A stretch of DNA of 64,000 bases. Source: Rhodocollybia butyracea. Its lineage: Eukaryota > Basidiomycota > Agaricomycetes > Agaricales > Omphalotaceae. The translations under genes and the position numbers were made by a program. This document shows positions 33,432 through 43,873 of this stretch, one piece after another. The stretch spans positions 124,001-188,000 of the forward strand of contig JADNRY010000109.1 in the NCBI GenBank assembly GCA_015501585.1, given 5' to 3'. Every line of letters begins with the position of its first letter. Within the stretch, counting starts at the first letter, position 1. The notes under the pieces are model-generated. The model was not told the DNA's origin. It was given only the letters and a program-made list of their open reading frames with translations, and searched no databases.

Positions 33432-33657
33432 GTTTTCATTCGTGCGGAATCTGAATGCTCCAGCAAGGATTCACATCGATGGTATGGCCATTGCCTTATG
33501 TATGAGCAATCATCTATGAGTCACTGTCATGCGGTGGCAGATGTCCATCATTAGTTAAGCCTCGCCAATCATGTTTTGAAGCTGACCGCTCCTGCTTGCA
33601 ATAATTACAATCCAATAACCGATTGATTGTACTGCGTCTGCTTCTGTTGTGATAGCG

Positions 33658-34057
33658 TCAGTGATATTCCGCTCGAAGGATGGTAGGGCTGAAACAATGG
33701 ATGAAGGCAAAGGATCGCAAGATTCCTCGCCGAGCTAGTTCATCTTCGAATGTGTCGATTATACGAGAAGGAAAATCTTTTGCAGACACATCAGGTTTGG
33801 CGTAAAAATTCGGAAGAATCTGGAGCGTGGCGCACTGAGTATGGAGCAATAGACACTTTTGTTGTGGATATGTTTTCCAGTCCAGGACCTTGGGCAGGAG
33901 AGTATTGAAGGAAGTCTTCCCAGGTTTGCATGTATTGATATCGGAATTGAGGAAATAATTGAGGAAATAATTGAGAGAGAGGGGCTCTCTGAGTCACATG
34001 ATGCCGAGGTTGAAATATAAAGGAGGAAACATAAGATGTACTCAAGGGCTTATCCAT
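33658..34057 (-). CDS. uncharacterised ORF pair
   Basis: Two overlapping minus-strand frames (34057-33791 and 33849-33658). The second is part of a longer open stretch (about 33900-33658) containing LPKVLDWKTYPQQKCLL and RIIDTFEDELARRGI, which looks protein-like. No domain is recognised and no splice solution is clear. It lies downstream of the cysteine-rich gene on the same strand. Confidence 0.25.
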
Positions 34058-34248
34058 ACTATCTACAGACTACGAGCCCAATGCCTTTCGGGAAAAGTTA
34101 TCAGATTTGAACTTCAATCAGGATAATTCATTACCACAGGTCAAAGCTGTATATATCGAACAATAACGGGAACTCTTATTTTAGAACTCTTTAAACAAGT
34201 ACATCAAACGATTTCACGATTATGGGTATGATCTTCAGTAAAATACAA

Positions 34249-35052
34249 TCACAAACTAGGCAAGGCACAGTTAAGAGCACCGTTCTGGCATCTAATACAC
34301 AGAAGGAACAAAAAAGTCAGTGTTGTTCCAAGATAACGCATCGAGGAACTCACGCCCAAGATCCCGAGTTGTAGCAGCAAAGATCACCCGAAGAGCCTGG
34401 AATAAAGGTTATTATATACTATCAGGATTTTGCGATAATGGTACTCACACTAGATTGGTAGAAAGATGAGGTAAATTGAGATGACTGAGGACATCCAAAT
34501 GAAAGTTACCAAGACTCACACTGGTATCGCCCTCTCCAGCACCTATTCATACAGCGTAAGTGTTCATACTTGTTTCATATTGGACTACATGTTGACTTAC
34601 AGGGAGTTGGAAGGGCACAGAGAAGCCCAGCACCTTGGCATCTGGTACAAAACACCAAAGTCAGCGACTCCGATCGCATATATGTTCATCATAATAATGA
34701 TTCATCGTAATACTCACTCCCAGGCCCCCGTGTTATAGCAGCAAAGCTGGTCCGAATAGCCTAAAGATTAGGTTAGCCTTGTGCTCTGGTATAGTATCCG
34801 CACAAATGGTACTCACACTAATGATATGCATAACGCGGAGCAGTCAGTAGTTATACATACACAACTATAAAACCATCCTCACGCTATGGGAGTCGTTTTC
34901 TCCTTTGCCTAGTAATCGTCAATCATAAATATCTCATCGTGTCTCATATTGGTTCAAAGAGACTTACAGGCAGTAGCGCTAACGCTCGCGACCGTGAAAG
35001 TGCTGAGCAACAATGCAGAGAATACAGTGGAGAGAGTGAGTTTCGAAAACAT
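34249..35052 (-). CDS. secreted 101-aa protein with two six-cysteine (knottin-like) repeats; two 1-nt exons
   Basis: Nine exons: 35052-34968, 34908-34883, 34817 (1 nt), 34760-34718, 34641-34601, 34542-34520, 34449 (1 nt), 34396-34354, 34291-34249. They total 306 nt. Exon 1 is a signal peptide (MFSKLTLSTVFSALLLSTF, cleavage near SATA). The mature protein is two repeats with spacing C-x8-C-x5-CC-x7-C-x6-C and C-x7-C-x5-CC-x7-C-x6-C; shared residues are LCCYN-[TS]-G-[AS]-W and CALP. The CC pattern resembles inhibitor cystine knots, but the fold is inferred. Both 1-nt exons supply the first base of a Cys codon (T|GC). Without them the second repeat hits a stop and the cysteine pattern is lost. 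Introns are 50-76 nt with GTRAG donors. The exon set was duplicated inside the gene. Function unknown. Confidence 0.8.
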
Positions 35053-35121
35053 TATGAGCAGGTATTCCGAGCAGGTAGGGGCTTCTCGAATTTAACGTCA
35101 AGGGAAGTGCCTTTTATGTTA

Positions 35122-35128
35122 TTTTATA
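35122..35128 (-). promoter_or_regulatory. TATA box of the cysteine-rich gene
   Basis: TATAAAA on the minus strand, 70 bp before the ATG at 35052, a normal distance for a fungal gene with a short leader. Confidence 0.6.
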
Positions 35129-35136
35129 CTTCATAG

Positions 35137-37607
35137 GACAGGGTGGAGCCTGTCAAGAATCTTGACGAGTAGCATTGGTGTTCACTTGTTAATTCAAGGT
35201 CCTCCCGATGAGGGTACGGTTATGTCGAATATGCATATGTGCTAGTACCATACGTATCTCCTTCTTGCAATGTGAAACTTGAAGTGCTGTATAACACTGC
35301 GCTCGACGGATATTCAACTGTCGTACGTACCAATATACTTCACTGAATATCAGGACCCTCGAAAGGTACGGAGTCCGGACTGTCTGCGTCTGTACGGACC
35401 TTCCGGCTGGTGAGATTGTAGTGGATCGATATCAGCGCAGATTTAGTGAGAGTTGATAAGGAGAAGAGTTGAGCGAGACTTCTCACCTGGCGCGGTTCAG
35501 ATTTCCAAAGCTCCCTCCCCTTCCCCAGGGCCACTGTACGACAGAAAATAATCGTCAAAGACGGACGATGTACTTGTAGCACGGGTTCCTAGATTCTCGC
35601 AATGAAGATAAATGCCGAACGTATTATAATGCGTAATACTGCTCTATACACATATACGGATGTCACCCTGCCGCCTGCGGTGACTGCTCGCCACAGACAC
35701 TAGAGGTGACGGGGCGGGAATTTAATTTCTATTGAATCAGGTACTAAGATACTTTCCTTGTTCAATAGTGGGGCCCTAGTTCTCTCTGGAGCTGCGCGGC
35801 AACTAATCCAGGGATCGTATTATCCTTTCGCTAGAAACCTTTAGCATCTCATTCTGAAAGATCACGCTCAACTTTAGTACTTTAGACCCAGATACAAAAC
35901 CAGATACACTTGAATCCACATACCCAGATCTATCGTTCACCGTCTTTCTCAACTGATCCGGAAGTCCCGAAGTGTTCAGCCTGAACGCGCGATGCACTTC
36001 AAGGCGTTCTATGTAGGTACCGTACGAAAGCAACGGAGCGGTCTCCCGCTTCGAATCGATCGCGAGTCTAGATACGGCTGAATCTGTGTTCACTCTGATA
36101 GAAACAATTATACCTTCTTCCTTTTTAGGATACAGATGAATATCAACTTGTAAACTTGTAAACAATGTTGTGTAAGTGTGATCTTCAAGAATAATTTAGT
36201 GACACACTATTCCTAGCTTGAAGAAGTCTTGATAACACTAGGTGGGGCGATGACTCCTGGCTGTATTTTGTTGGGGTAAATCTCGGGATCCTCAGAATAC
36301 GCGGAACGACCTAGTGTTATTTGACTGTTTGGAGAAATGATGAGAGGGACCCAGATTACGGAGGTATACATTCATCTGAGAATGGAAGGATTGAAACTCA
36401 CTGTATTTCCCGATTGTGTGCCTCAGATGGCGATATAAGTAGCGATATAAGTCATCGGCAACATAGCCTACGACAGCGTTTTCAGTGCGGATGCCTATTG
36501 GCTTCGGTAGCGAACTCGGAGATATAGTCGTCAATAATGACAAGAGCGATAGATTCCACATTTCTTGAAGTCATTTGCTGCTTCAGCCTCTTGCCTACAC
36601 TTGGGCCGTTTCTACGAGCGACATCCAACAGGATTTATGCTAGAAAGAACAACGTTAACTTTTTTGAATCTGATATTGTAACCCACGACAGCCTTTCCAG
36701 TAGGATCTCCATTCGACTAATAATTTTTCCATTTACTCGCGGAAACGGCACTTTCTCAGTTCATGGCGTTGAACAGAGCAACCGGACCGTCAAGCGCCCA
36801 TCGTCTTTCAACTTGAACGAACGGCGTGGCACTTATCCTCCTCCTCCTGGGATAGCATCTTCTGATCTCAAAGTGCTTTCAAGTCATAACCCGTACTCGG
36901 AAATTTCCCAAGAAGTCCTCCTACACCAGATAGCGCTGCGAAACCTTCATACACTCCTAATACTGCGTGTTCTGATTTTTACAACTTCCATTTGCCATTT
37001 GGGCTGTTTTCGCCTCTCGGCAGATGCTTGCAAGATTCATAGGTTTTACCGTTTTCCAATTGCGATAAATTCAGCCTCAGGCGTCCGCGTCAGATCCAGC
37101 CAGAAACGAAACAGCGTTGGAGTAATGGGCGTCAAATTACAGCCAGGTCAATGACAATCGGTTGGATGGACTCTGTTGGAACGTCTGGACTCTGAGGTCA
37201 TCGAGTTGGTCGGGACTATAGGAATGCGCTAGAGATAGTTGCAATCGTACTGTCGTTCGTCCTCTTTATTTCTGCCTACTCAAATTCCTGTTACTATTCC
37301 ATGACTCCTCTCAAGCTTTTGAACGGCCCGAAGACCTGAACCTGATTTGAACGTGGGCTGACAGGATGAAGAAAAGCGTTAGTTGGATCAATCCGTCATG
37401 CGCAAGAGCTCGAACCATTGAAGGGTGCTGATAGGGAGGTGCTGGTGCCAGTGAACGTTGAGCTACTCGTATCCGTCTTCTAGATCTGGGGATCTGAGAG
37501 ACACCCAAGTCTCGCGTGTAAAATCATTTGAATATCCAATATCCACGTCGTTAGGTTTGTTCAGAGGACCTTCAAAACATAAAAGGTGGAACGCAAGGGA
37601 TTCAATA
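35137..37607. other. intergenic, only weak ORFs
   Basis: Candidate minus-strand frames are 36165-35803 (120 codons) and 36561-36292 (89 codons). A plus-strand frame of 205 codons spans 36537-37154, but the opposite strand there also has protein-like stretches (VIIDDYISEFATEAN, DVARRNGPSVGKRLKQQ) broken by stops. This suggests an old minus-strand gene or element in decay rather than a plus-strand gene. No domain recognised. Confidence 0.3.
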
Positions 37608-37684
37608 GCCCACCGCGAGGGTTGAACTCGCAGCCTTTAGATTATATTCTCCAGAGCCTATCCGATTGAGCTGGCCATATGGGC
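37608..37684 (-). pseudogene. tRNA-Lys-derived pseudogene
   Basis: The 3' half (GGCTGCGAGTTCAACCCTCGCGGTGGGC) is nearly identical to the tRNA-Lys at 24126-24205 and the D-arm region (AGCTCAATCGGATAG) is kept. The anticodon stem-loop is destroyed and the acceptor stem has a mismatch. The GTTCAACCC B box differs from that of the intact gene by one base. It is a tRNA pseudogene or a tRNA-derived short element. Confidence 0.6.
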
Positions 37685-37980
37685 AAATGCAGTCCCCACA
37701 TTCGCGCCATATGGTGTTGAATGTTATAAAAGACTGGACATAGTAGTCACAATTGTCATTTTCTAATCACTGTGTACTAATCTGGGTCAGAATACTCGTT
37801 TGGACCATCATGCATCAAGGCTCTTGGCTGAGCATATACCACTGAGTTCTACATTTACTACTTGCATATGCAAGGTTGGAGGATTGTTGGAGGACGACAC
37901 TTGAGGGCTCAAGAGAACGTTAAATTGGACATGTCAATTGTAGCTTACCTACCTACCTACTGGGATATATTGTATAGCTA

Positions 37981-38571
37981 TCACAACACACTGGTCTTAC
38001 TCCGGATTTTGGCCTGATAATCCCTCCAAGCTTGACACAACAACGGGTCATCCCAACGTAAGCTGTCTCTTTTGATAATGCTGGCCGATTCATGGATAAC
38101 TGCCGTTTCCCTCTTACCTTGTGGATGTGGAGCCGCGAGAATCCTAAGCCTTTGTTTCACAGAAGCGCCCCGGCTATCTAATGACATTTCCTGCTCTGGC
38201 ACTTCCCAAGTCCGCTTTAGCGCTTGCTGCTGCAGATAGATCGTCAAAACAAGGGGACTGGAAAGATCCGGAAAGCGCACCCATTGTGTATCAATGCGAT
38301 TGACGACCACGCACCTCTCGTCATCCTCGCCAATAGAGTAGTGGTATAGTCCAAGTTTCTGAGCAATCGATTGCACGACCTGGTACTGTGGCGGTGTTGG
38401 CGTCGAAAACACCAGCACGTCGCGCGTATGGTCACTCTTGAATAAGAAAATCTTGTTATAAGTATCGAGAGTCGAGGGTTGATTGAGATCCAATTCAGTG
38501 ACCGATACCTCGTTATATGGAGGCTCAGGAGGAATCTGTAGTGCAGCAGGGAGTGTTAAGGGCAAAGCCAC
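37981..38571 (-). CDS. R3H-like domain protein
   Basis: A single open frame of 196 codons. Residues about 58-90 (YQVVQSIAQKLGLYHYSIG, then DDERCVVVNRI) fit the R3H pattern, in which a helix is followed by a G-L-x-H-x-S-x-G turn and a basic strand; R3H domains bind single-stranded nucleic acid. A basic C-terminal half follows (KQRLRILAAPHPQGKRE). No signal peptide or membrane segment, so probably intracellular. It lies 292 bp downstream of the kinase stop on the same strand. The domain call is by eye; an additional 5' or 3' exon cannot be excluded. Confidence 0.55.
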   Translation of the reverse strand: MALPLTLPAALQIPPEPPYNEVSVTELDLNQPSTLDTYNKIFLFKSDHTRDVLVFSTPTPPQYQVVQSIAQKLGLYHYSIGEDDERCVVVNRIDTQWVRFPDLSSPLVLTIYLQQQALKRTWEVPEQEMSLDSRGASVKQRLRILAAPHPQGKRETAVIHESASIIKRDSLRWDDPLLCQAWRDYQAKIRSKTSVL

Positions 38572-38863
38572 GGCGTTGTGGAGAGATGCAGTAAAAATAT
38601 GACGAGAAGAATGATGTGGCTGCTGGTGGTGGCGCGAACCGGACGCGAAGGATCGTTGTACATGTGGTGTAAAGCTAGCGGAGCGGTCAGTTGGACCAGT
38701 GGGAGCGACCCCACCACCGTGTTCTGCATTTATTCCCGTGGGATTCTACCATGGAAAACATTAGTCGCCGCTGAGCATATGAATGGTGCAACAGTTCAAA
38801 CCTTTGGCGTTGGGCTAATTTCACGCTATAATGAAGTCGGGACAGTCAGTAAGATATACAGTT

Positions 38864-40335
38864 TCAACAGAGGGAAGAAATGTGTAGTACTTGTACTGAA
38901 CCTCGAAGCGAGATGTCATGCGGGCTGGTAATTAAATCTAATATTCTCTGTGCACTAGGTCGATCGCTGTTTTTTTCTGACCAACACTGCTCCAACATCG
39001 AATGCATTGACTCGAAAGCAGATTCTAGTGGGATTGCTTGTGCAGGAAGCAAAGGCCTTTCCCCTCCTAAGACCTTCATCGCAACAGTGATATCTTGAGA
39101 AAGATGCGAGAATGGCGGTTTCCCAGTCAAGATCTACAAAAATGTGTCAGAGATTGTGAATTTGACCCGTTTGATAGACTTACCTCGACTACTGTACATC
39201 CAAATGCATAAATATCTCGCGGTATCAACATTCCGGCTCCCGCCACAGTATAAGAAGGAGGATTGATGAATTCTGGTGCTAACCAACGAAGCGAACCTTG
39301 AGTGGAAGCGGTTTGTGTGGGATTCATAGATTGTGTATCCAAAACAGATAGGCCAAAGTCAGCGAGGCAGCAGGAACGACAATCGTCGGGGATCAAGATG
39401 TTGGCCTGCCAATTGATGAGTGAGGATCGACAAGTAAGATGGTTGACAAACCCCTTTGATGTCACCGTGAGCAACAGGCGGATCGAGTCCGTGCAAGTAT
39501 ACAAGGCCTTCAGCGATTTGAGCGGTCTATAATTCATCGTTTATGAGTATGTTTATGCGGATGAACAGGCACATACATGTTTCAATTTCGTATCCAAATT
39601 CAGTGGATTTTTCTGAGCATATGAGATGATATCACCGTTGAACATCCAAGGAGAAATAATACAGAAGCTAGGCGAAAAGATTTCGGTATTCACACCAAGG
39701 AAAGGGAGGATTTTCGGATGATTAAGCTGCCGCCACAACAGAACTTCTTTACTTAGTGCCTGAAAGTAAATCCTCAGTATTTGTTGCAGATAGTGCAGGT
39801 CCAGTTGACATACCTTGAGCAGAGTTTCCCTCTCCGACCCTTCCTGAAAATACCGCAAAACCTTCATGCACACTCGTCGGTTATCCCAGCGTCCAATCCA
39901 AACATCCTGCCAGAAATGACATGAGTAACCAGAATACCGTTCTAACAACAGAATTCGTACAGCGAAACCCCCACCTTTCACCGCACGCTTACTCTCGCAG
40001 ACCAGACCGTCAAGAATCATTGAAGGTGGAAGAACTCCATACTGGCGATTCAAACGGCGCATGAGTTTCAAACATCTCTTCCATTTCTTCCTGAATTGAT
40101 AGTTATTTGTATTATGCGCGCGGTCAAGCTCCTGTGTCGCATCATGAACATGAATCCATACTAGTAAAGCAAACGAGCAGGGTACCGTTTGTAACAGCTC
40201 CATCGCCCCCAACGATTCCTCTGGATTTAAAGTCGGAACGAAGGTATTGAAGTCTTTCTCTGAGTCATCGTGGCCATTGGCTTCTATCAAAGAAAGAATC
40301 CGGGTACTGGTCTTGGTAGATAGAGTTGGTGGCAT
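38864..40335 (-). CDS. protein kinase domain protein (TKL-like)
   Basis: Six exons: 40335-39961, 39906-39814, 39759-39577, 39526-39452, 39405-39184, 39133-38864; all junctions are phase 0, giving 405 aa. Residues 1-120 are a non-kinase N-terminus. The kinase domain follows: the ATP-anchoring Lys is in VCMKVLRYF (K140), the catalytic loop is HGDIKGANIL (H237-D239, lacking the usual Arg of HRD), the metal-binding DFG is D258-G260, WLAPEF is the activation-segment end, and CWSEKNSDRPSA is the end of subdomain XI. All catalytic residues are present, so an active Ser/Thr or dual kinase is likely. A TATATATATA stretch at 40363-40372 lies about 30 bp upstream of the ATG. The substrate is unknown. 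Confidence 0.9.
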
Positions 40336-40375
40336 TCTCAGAGAAAGCTGAACAGCAAAGGGCTATATATATATC

Positions 40376-41590
40376 GAATATCTCCCAGTATACTGGGCGC
40401 CTGAGGGACCAAAGGTGACATTCTGAGGCAAGGTACTGTGTTGACCTATCGGAAGCAATGTATCTTCAAGAGAGCTGTGCACAGATTAGCGCTCGCTCTA
40501 TTCCAGCCGGTCAAAGCGTCTCACGTTAGGCTACAGTGGGCATCAAAATTTGAAGCTGCTCAGCTGTCCATAATAAATCCATGTCTACACACGCAAAATC
40601 AATGGCATTCAAGCACTGAAAAGAGCAAGGTGTATTGATGCATACATTAAACATGCTCGCACATTCAAAGAGCGATTTTTTGCTCCCTAAACTTGTCGCG
40701 CCATTACCAACTTACCAGTCCCCAGGGGGGTTTACAGTCCGACTAATCCTTTTCATATCTTCCTGGTGGAATTTGACTTGTCCAAACTCTGGCGAGCTTT
40801 TTTTTCGTTAGACAGTGACGGATTCCCAATACGGAACTGAATGTATGCCAGTGTTTAGAGGTGTATAGCTCCCGTCTTACCCTCAAAGACTAATAGTTGC
40901 TCCGAAAAATCCAAGGACTATGTCTCAACCCCTTAATGAAGCATGAAAGGTTGTGAATTTCGAGACGGAGAAATGTCACGAGAGCGTCACTCGGATAGCT
41001 GTGAGGGGGCGCCGGACTGTTGTGCACCGAACTTTTTTCCTTTTAGGCACGACTAAATATCAAGGAAATACTTAACGTGGCTAAGACAGCGTTTTTCTGA
41101 TATTGTGGATATACCCTGTTCTTCCGCTTCCGAACCTCAGTTGTGTCTGGTTACCTGCAGATTCACCCTGGGACCTAGGTTACTGTTGGTAGTAATTGCG
41201 TTGCGAAACCTAGGACGGTCCAATACAACTACTTCGGCAAGTGTCTGGCCTCAGAAGCAAAAGACCTGATCACCAACTGTTGACTGACTCCATCCGACTG
41301 GTTCACCTGGCTCTAGTTTTACAGAAACCTTGTTCTACGCTCTTCTGGCAGGCGAGGTGATACAAAACATAGTCATCATTTAGTGCGGAAAAGGTAAAGG
41401 TGTAAGAGAGCTATACCGTACTTAATATCAGAGAGGCTACTATGGCAGAAACTACTAGTCGATACCGACATCGGCTATGATCATTGGGCTAAAAGCGTAC
41501 GAGGAAATTGCCCATGCCTATAACTTGCTGACAAGCTGGATAACATACCAAGGCCGTCAGTGAACAAACAAAACAAACCCAATTTCCAGG
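40376..41590. other. intergenic, nothing recognised
   Basis: About 1.2 kb between the kinase promoter and the protease stop codon. Only one short plus-strand frame (40438-40638) occurs, without a domain. No repeats or RNA genes were seen. Confidence 0.4.
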
Positions 41591-43873
41591 TCAAGTAGCC
41601 GAAGTCCCTTCACCTGCAGGAACAACAAGAGTAGGGCTGAGGTGGGCCTGCGGGAAGCGCTTGGTGAGGACCTGCATGATGAAGGAGATGGGAGTGACAT
41701 AAGTCACGTCGGCGGACTCAGTGGCACCAGAGCCACTAGTGAGGATCCCAGCAACACGTCCGAAAATATCAGCAACGCAAGACCCAGAGTCCCCTTTAGC
41801 CGAGAATGCGCCTGATTCCTGATTGGTTGCAATCACTGGCCACTCCTTCGACTCCCTGTACTGGCCAGCAAGGCAAGTACGGGTGAAAGACGAAACGTTG
41901 TTGGCTTTGCCAAACGTCATACCAGTCTTCCCGCCGTTCTTGAAAACGATAAAGCATGGTTTGCTGTCAGCATCACGCATTGGCGGATTGAACAGAGCGT
42001 CCTCAGGGACCTGGTCTTCAAGCTTCACGAGACGGTTGCCAGGTATTTTGAAGGAAGGGGAGCTGGAAGAATGCAGATGGACCTTTTGGGCGAGTTCTAG
42101 AGGAGTATATTTCTTCCCAAGGTTTACAGTATTGCCCAAAAAGTTTTCGGCGTCGAGCATACCCGGGTCGATCTTGATGACGGCGAGATCTAGAGTGTAG
42201 CGACCGGGTTCGGTGGAGGGAATGATGGGAGGAGCCCAGACAAGTTCCCCAAATACACGATTCTCTGCCCCCTCCCAGTGAGTGGCGATGTCCTTCAGCA
42301 AGAGGTTGAGTTGCTCCAACTCCGTCTTTGCCATCTGCAAATTTTTCTCTTCCAATATGCGTGCTTCCACCCACACAAAGTCATTCTTGTCCTTCATTAA
42401 CCGAATCCGGTCCTGAATATCTTTGATCACGAACTCTTTTTCTTTAATCTCTCTGTCAAAGGCGGCGAGATTCTCATCGAACGAGGTGGTCCCATGGATC
42501 ACCACTCGTAGTTTGTTGTCATCCGGTTGCTCGTATTCCTCGTTATCGTCCTGACCGAGGGGGAGGACAACGTGTCGAGCCGTAACAAGGTAGATGTTAC
42601 TGTCGTTGCCGCCAGCACTGAAATAGAATCCTCCTGTTCCCTCATCCCAGAGCCTATCTTTAGTGGAGATTGGGCTGCCAAGGGTCGCAGTGTATGGGCT
42701 GCGGATAGTGAAAGTCGCATGATTGAAGTGGACAAGATTGAGGAACTTATTGCCTATCTGTCTCATAACACGAGACTCCCTAATCTCTACACGGCAGTCT
42801 TCGATATGCCATTGACCAATGATGCCTTGGAGGATCCTGTGTGCGACATTACTGCCTTCTTCATAGCTGAGTGCCCCGAACTCGACACCGATCCAGACAG
42901 TTGCCAGACCAGAGGACTCGTCTCCGACTTTGGCAATAGTGAGGGCATCCAGACTTGTCCAATTTACATGCATCGTGTTTAGGCCCTCGCAAATACTGGT
43001 TGCTAGACCCTTGTCCCAAACACTAGCAAGAGAATGGTCACCTAAGGCCCTTATCTCTTTGAGTACAGCGCTATGACCAGAATCTGGCCACCACCTATCC
43101 TCCCAGCCCCATTGGTCCTCCATCTGGCCACCGGATGGAGGATCTATAGTGCTAGGATGAGTGGTAGCAATCAGGCATGGGTTAGAAGGCAAGCCTTTGT
43201 AATAGCTCTCAGAAATATCATCGATTACTACGAACGGGGTAAGTTCCATCGTAGGAGATTTGGAGGTGACAGGATTAGGGAGGTTATTGCCTGTCTGTCT
43301 CATAACACGGGACTCCCTAATCTCTACGCGGCAGTCTGGGATGTGCCATTGATCAACGATGTATTTGAGGATGCTGTGTGCGACGTTACTGCCTTCTTCA
43401 TAGCTGAGCGCCCCAGACTCGACGCCAATCCAAACAGTGGCCGGGCCAGAGGACTCTTCTCCGACTTTGGCGATAGTGAGGGCCTCCAAACTTGTCCAGT
43501 TTACACCTATCATGTTTAGGTCCAGGCTAATGCCGACCGCTAGACCGTTGTCCCAAACACTAATAAGAGGGTGGTCACGTAAGACCCTGATCTCTTTAAG
43601 GACAGAGGAGGCCGCAAGGTCAGATGGAGGCTCGGCAGGGCTGGGATGAGTGGAAGCAACAAGGCGTGGGCTGGAAGGCAAGCCCTTGTAATAGTTTTTA
43701 GACATATTGTCGGTAACGACAAACGGGGTATGTTCCATCGTAAGAGGGTTGGTAAGAGATGCAGGGTCGCTCGGGGTTCCATCACCAGCACCAACGGCGT
43801 CAGTTTGAGAGCGAGGGGATTGTAGGTCGGGCTGGTCCTTGCTAAAGACTATGGGAAGCTGGGAGAGGTCCAC
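41591..43873 (-). CDS. trypsin-like serine protease with two N-terminal repeats
   Basis: A single exon of 760 codons. The N-terminal region holds two near-identical repeats of about 150 aa (residues 46-196 and 209-377), sharing ME[HL]TPFVV, YYKGLPS, NWTSL[ED]ALTIAKVG, ATVWIGVE and WHI[PE]DCRVEIRESRVMRQ. The C-terminal domain (about 395-750) has a chymotrypsin-fold triad: His433 in VTARHVV, Asp562 in LDLAVIKID and Ser696 in AKGDSGSCV. A coiled-coil-like Glu/Lys/Leu-rich insertion lies between the His and the Asp. No signal peptide, so an intracellular protease is likely. Activity is inferred from the intact triad; the role of the repeats is unknown. Confidence 0.8.
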   Translation of the reverse strand: MDLSQLPIVFSKDQPDLQSPRSQTDAVGAGDGTPSDPASLTNPLTMEHTPFVVTDNMSKNYYKGLPSSPRLVASTHPSPAEPPSDLAASSVLKEIRVLRDHPLISVWDNGLAVGISLDLNMIGVNWTSLEALTIAKVGEESSGPATVWIGVESGALSYEEGSNVAHSILKYIVDQWHIPDCRVEIRESRVMRQTGNNLPNPVTSKSPTMELTPFVVIDDISESYYKGLPSNPCLIATTHPSTIDPPSGGQMEDQWGWEDRWWPDSGHSAVLKEIRALGDHSLASVWDKGLATSICEGLNTMHVNWTSLDALTIAKVGDESSGLATVWIGVEFGALSYEEGSNVAHRILQGIIGQWHIEDCRVEIRESRVMRQIGNKFLNLVHFNHATFTIRSPYTATLGSPISTKDRLWDEGTGGFYFSAGGNDSNIYLVTARHVVLPLGQDDNEEYEQPDDNKLRVVIHGTTSFDENLAAFDREIKEKEFVIKDIQDRIRLMKDKNDFVWVEARILEEKNLQMAKTELEQLNLLLKDIATHWEGAENRVFGELVWAPPIIPSTEPGRYTLDLAVIKIDPGMLDAENFLGNTVNLGKKYTPLELAQKVHLHSSSSPSFKIPGNRLVKLEDQVPEDALFNPPMRDADSKPCFIVFKNGGKTGMTFGKANNVSSFTRTCLAGQYRESKEWPVIATNQESGAFSAKGDSGSCVADIFGRVAGILTSGSGATESADVTYVTPISFIMQVLTKRFPQAHLSPTLVVPAGEGTSAT

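Noticed and set aside
34761..34882. A single 122-nt intron in the cysteine-rich gene instead of two introns and a 1-nt exon
   Set aside because: It is longer than the other introns here, ignores an internal acceptor-donor pair (TAG-T-GTGAG) and two branch sites, destroys the cysteine pattern, and leads to a stop in the second repeat. It remains the main alternative and needs transcript data.
36537..37154. A 205-codon plus-strand open frame
   Set aside because: The opposite strand carries more protein-like, though broken, stretches; no domain on either strand is clear.
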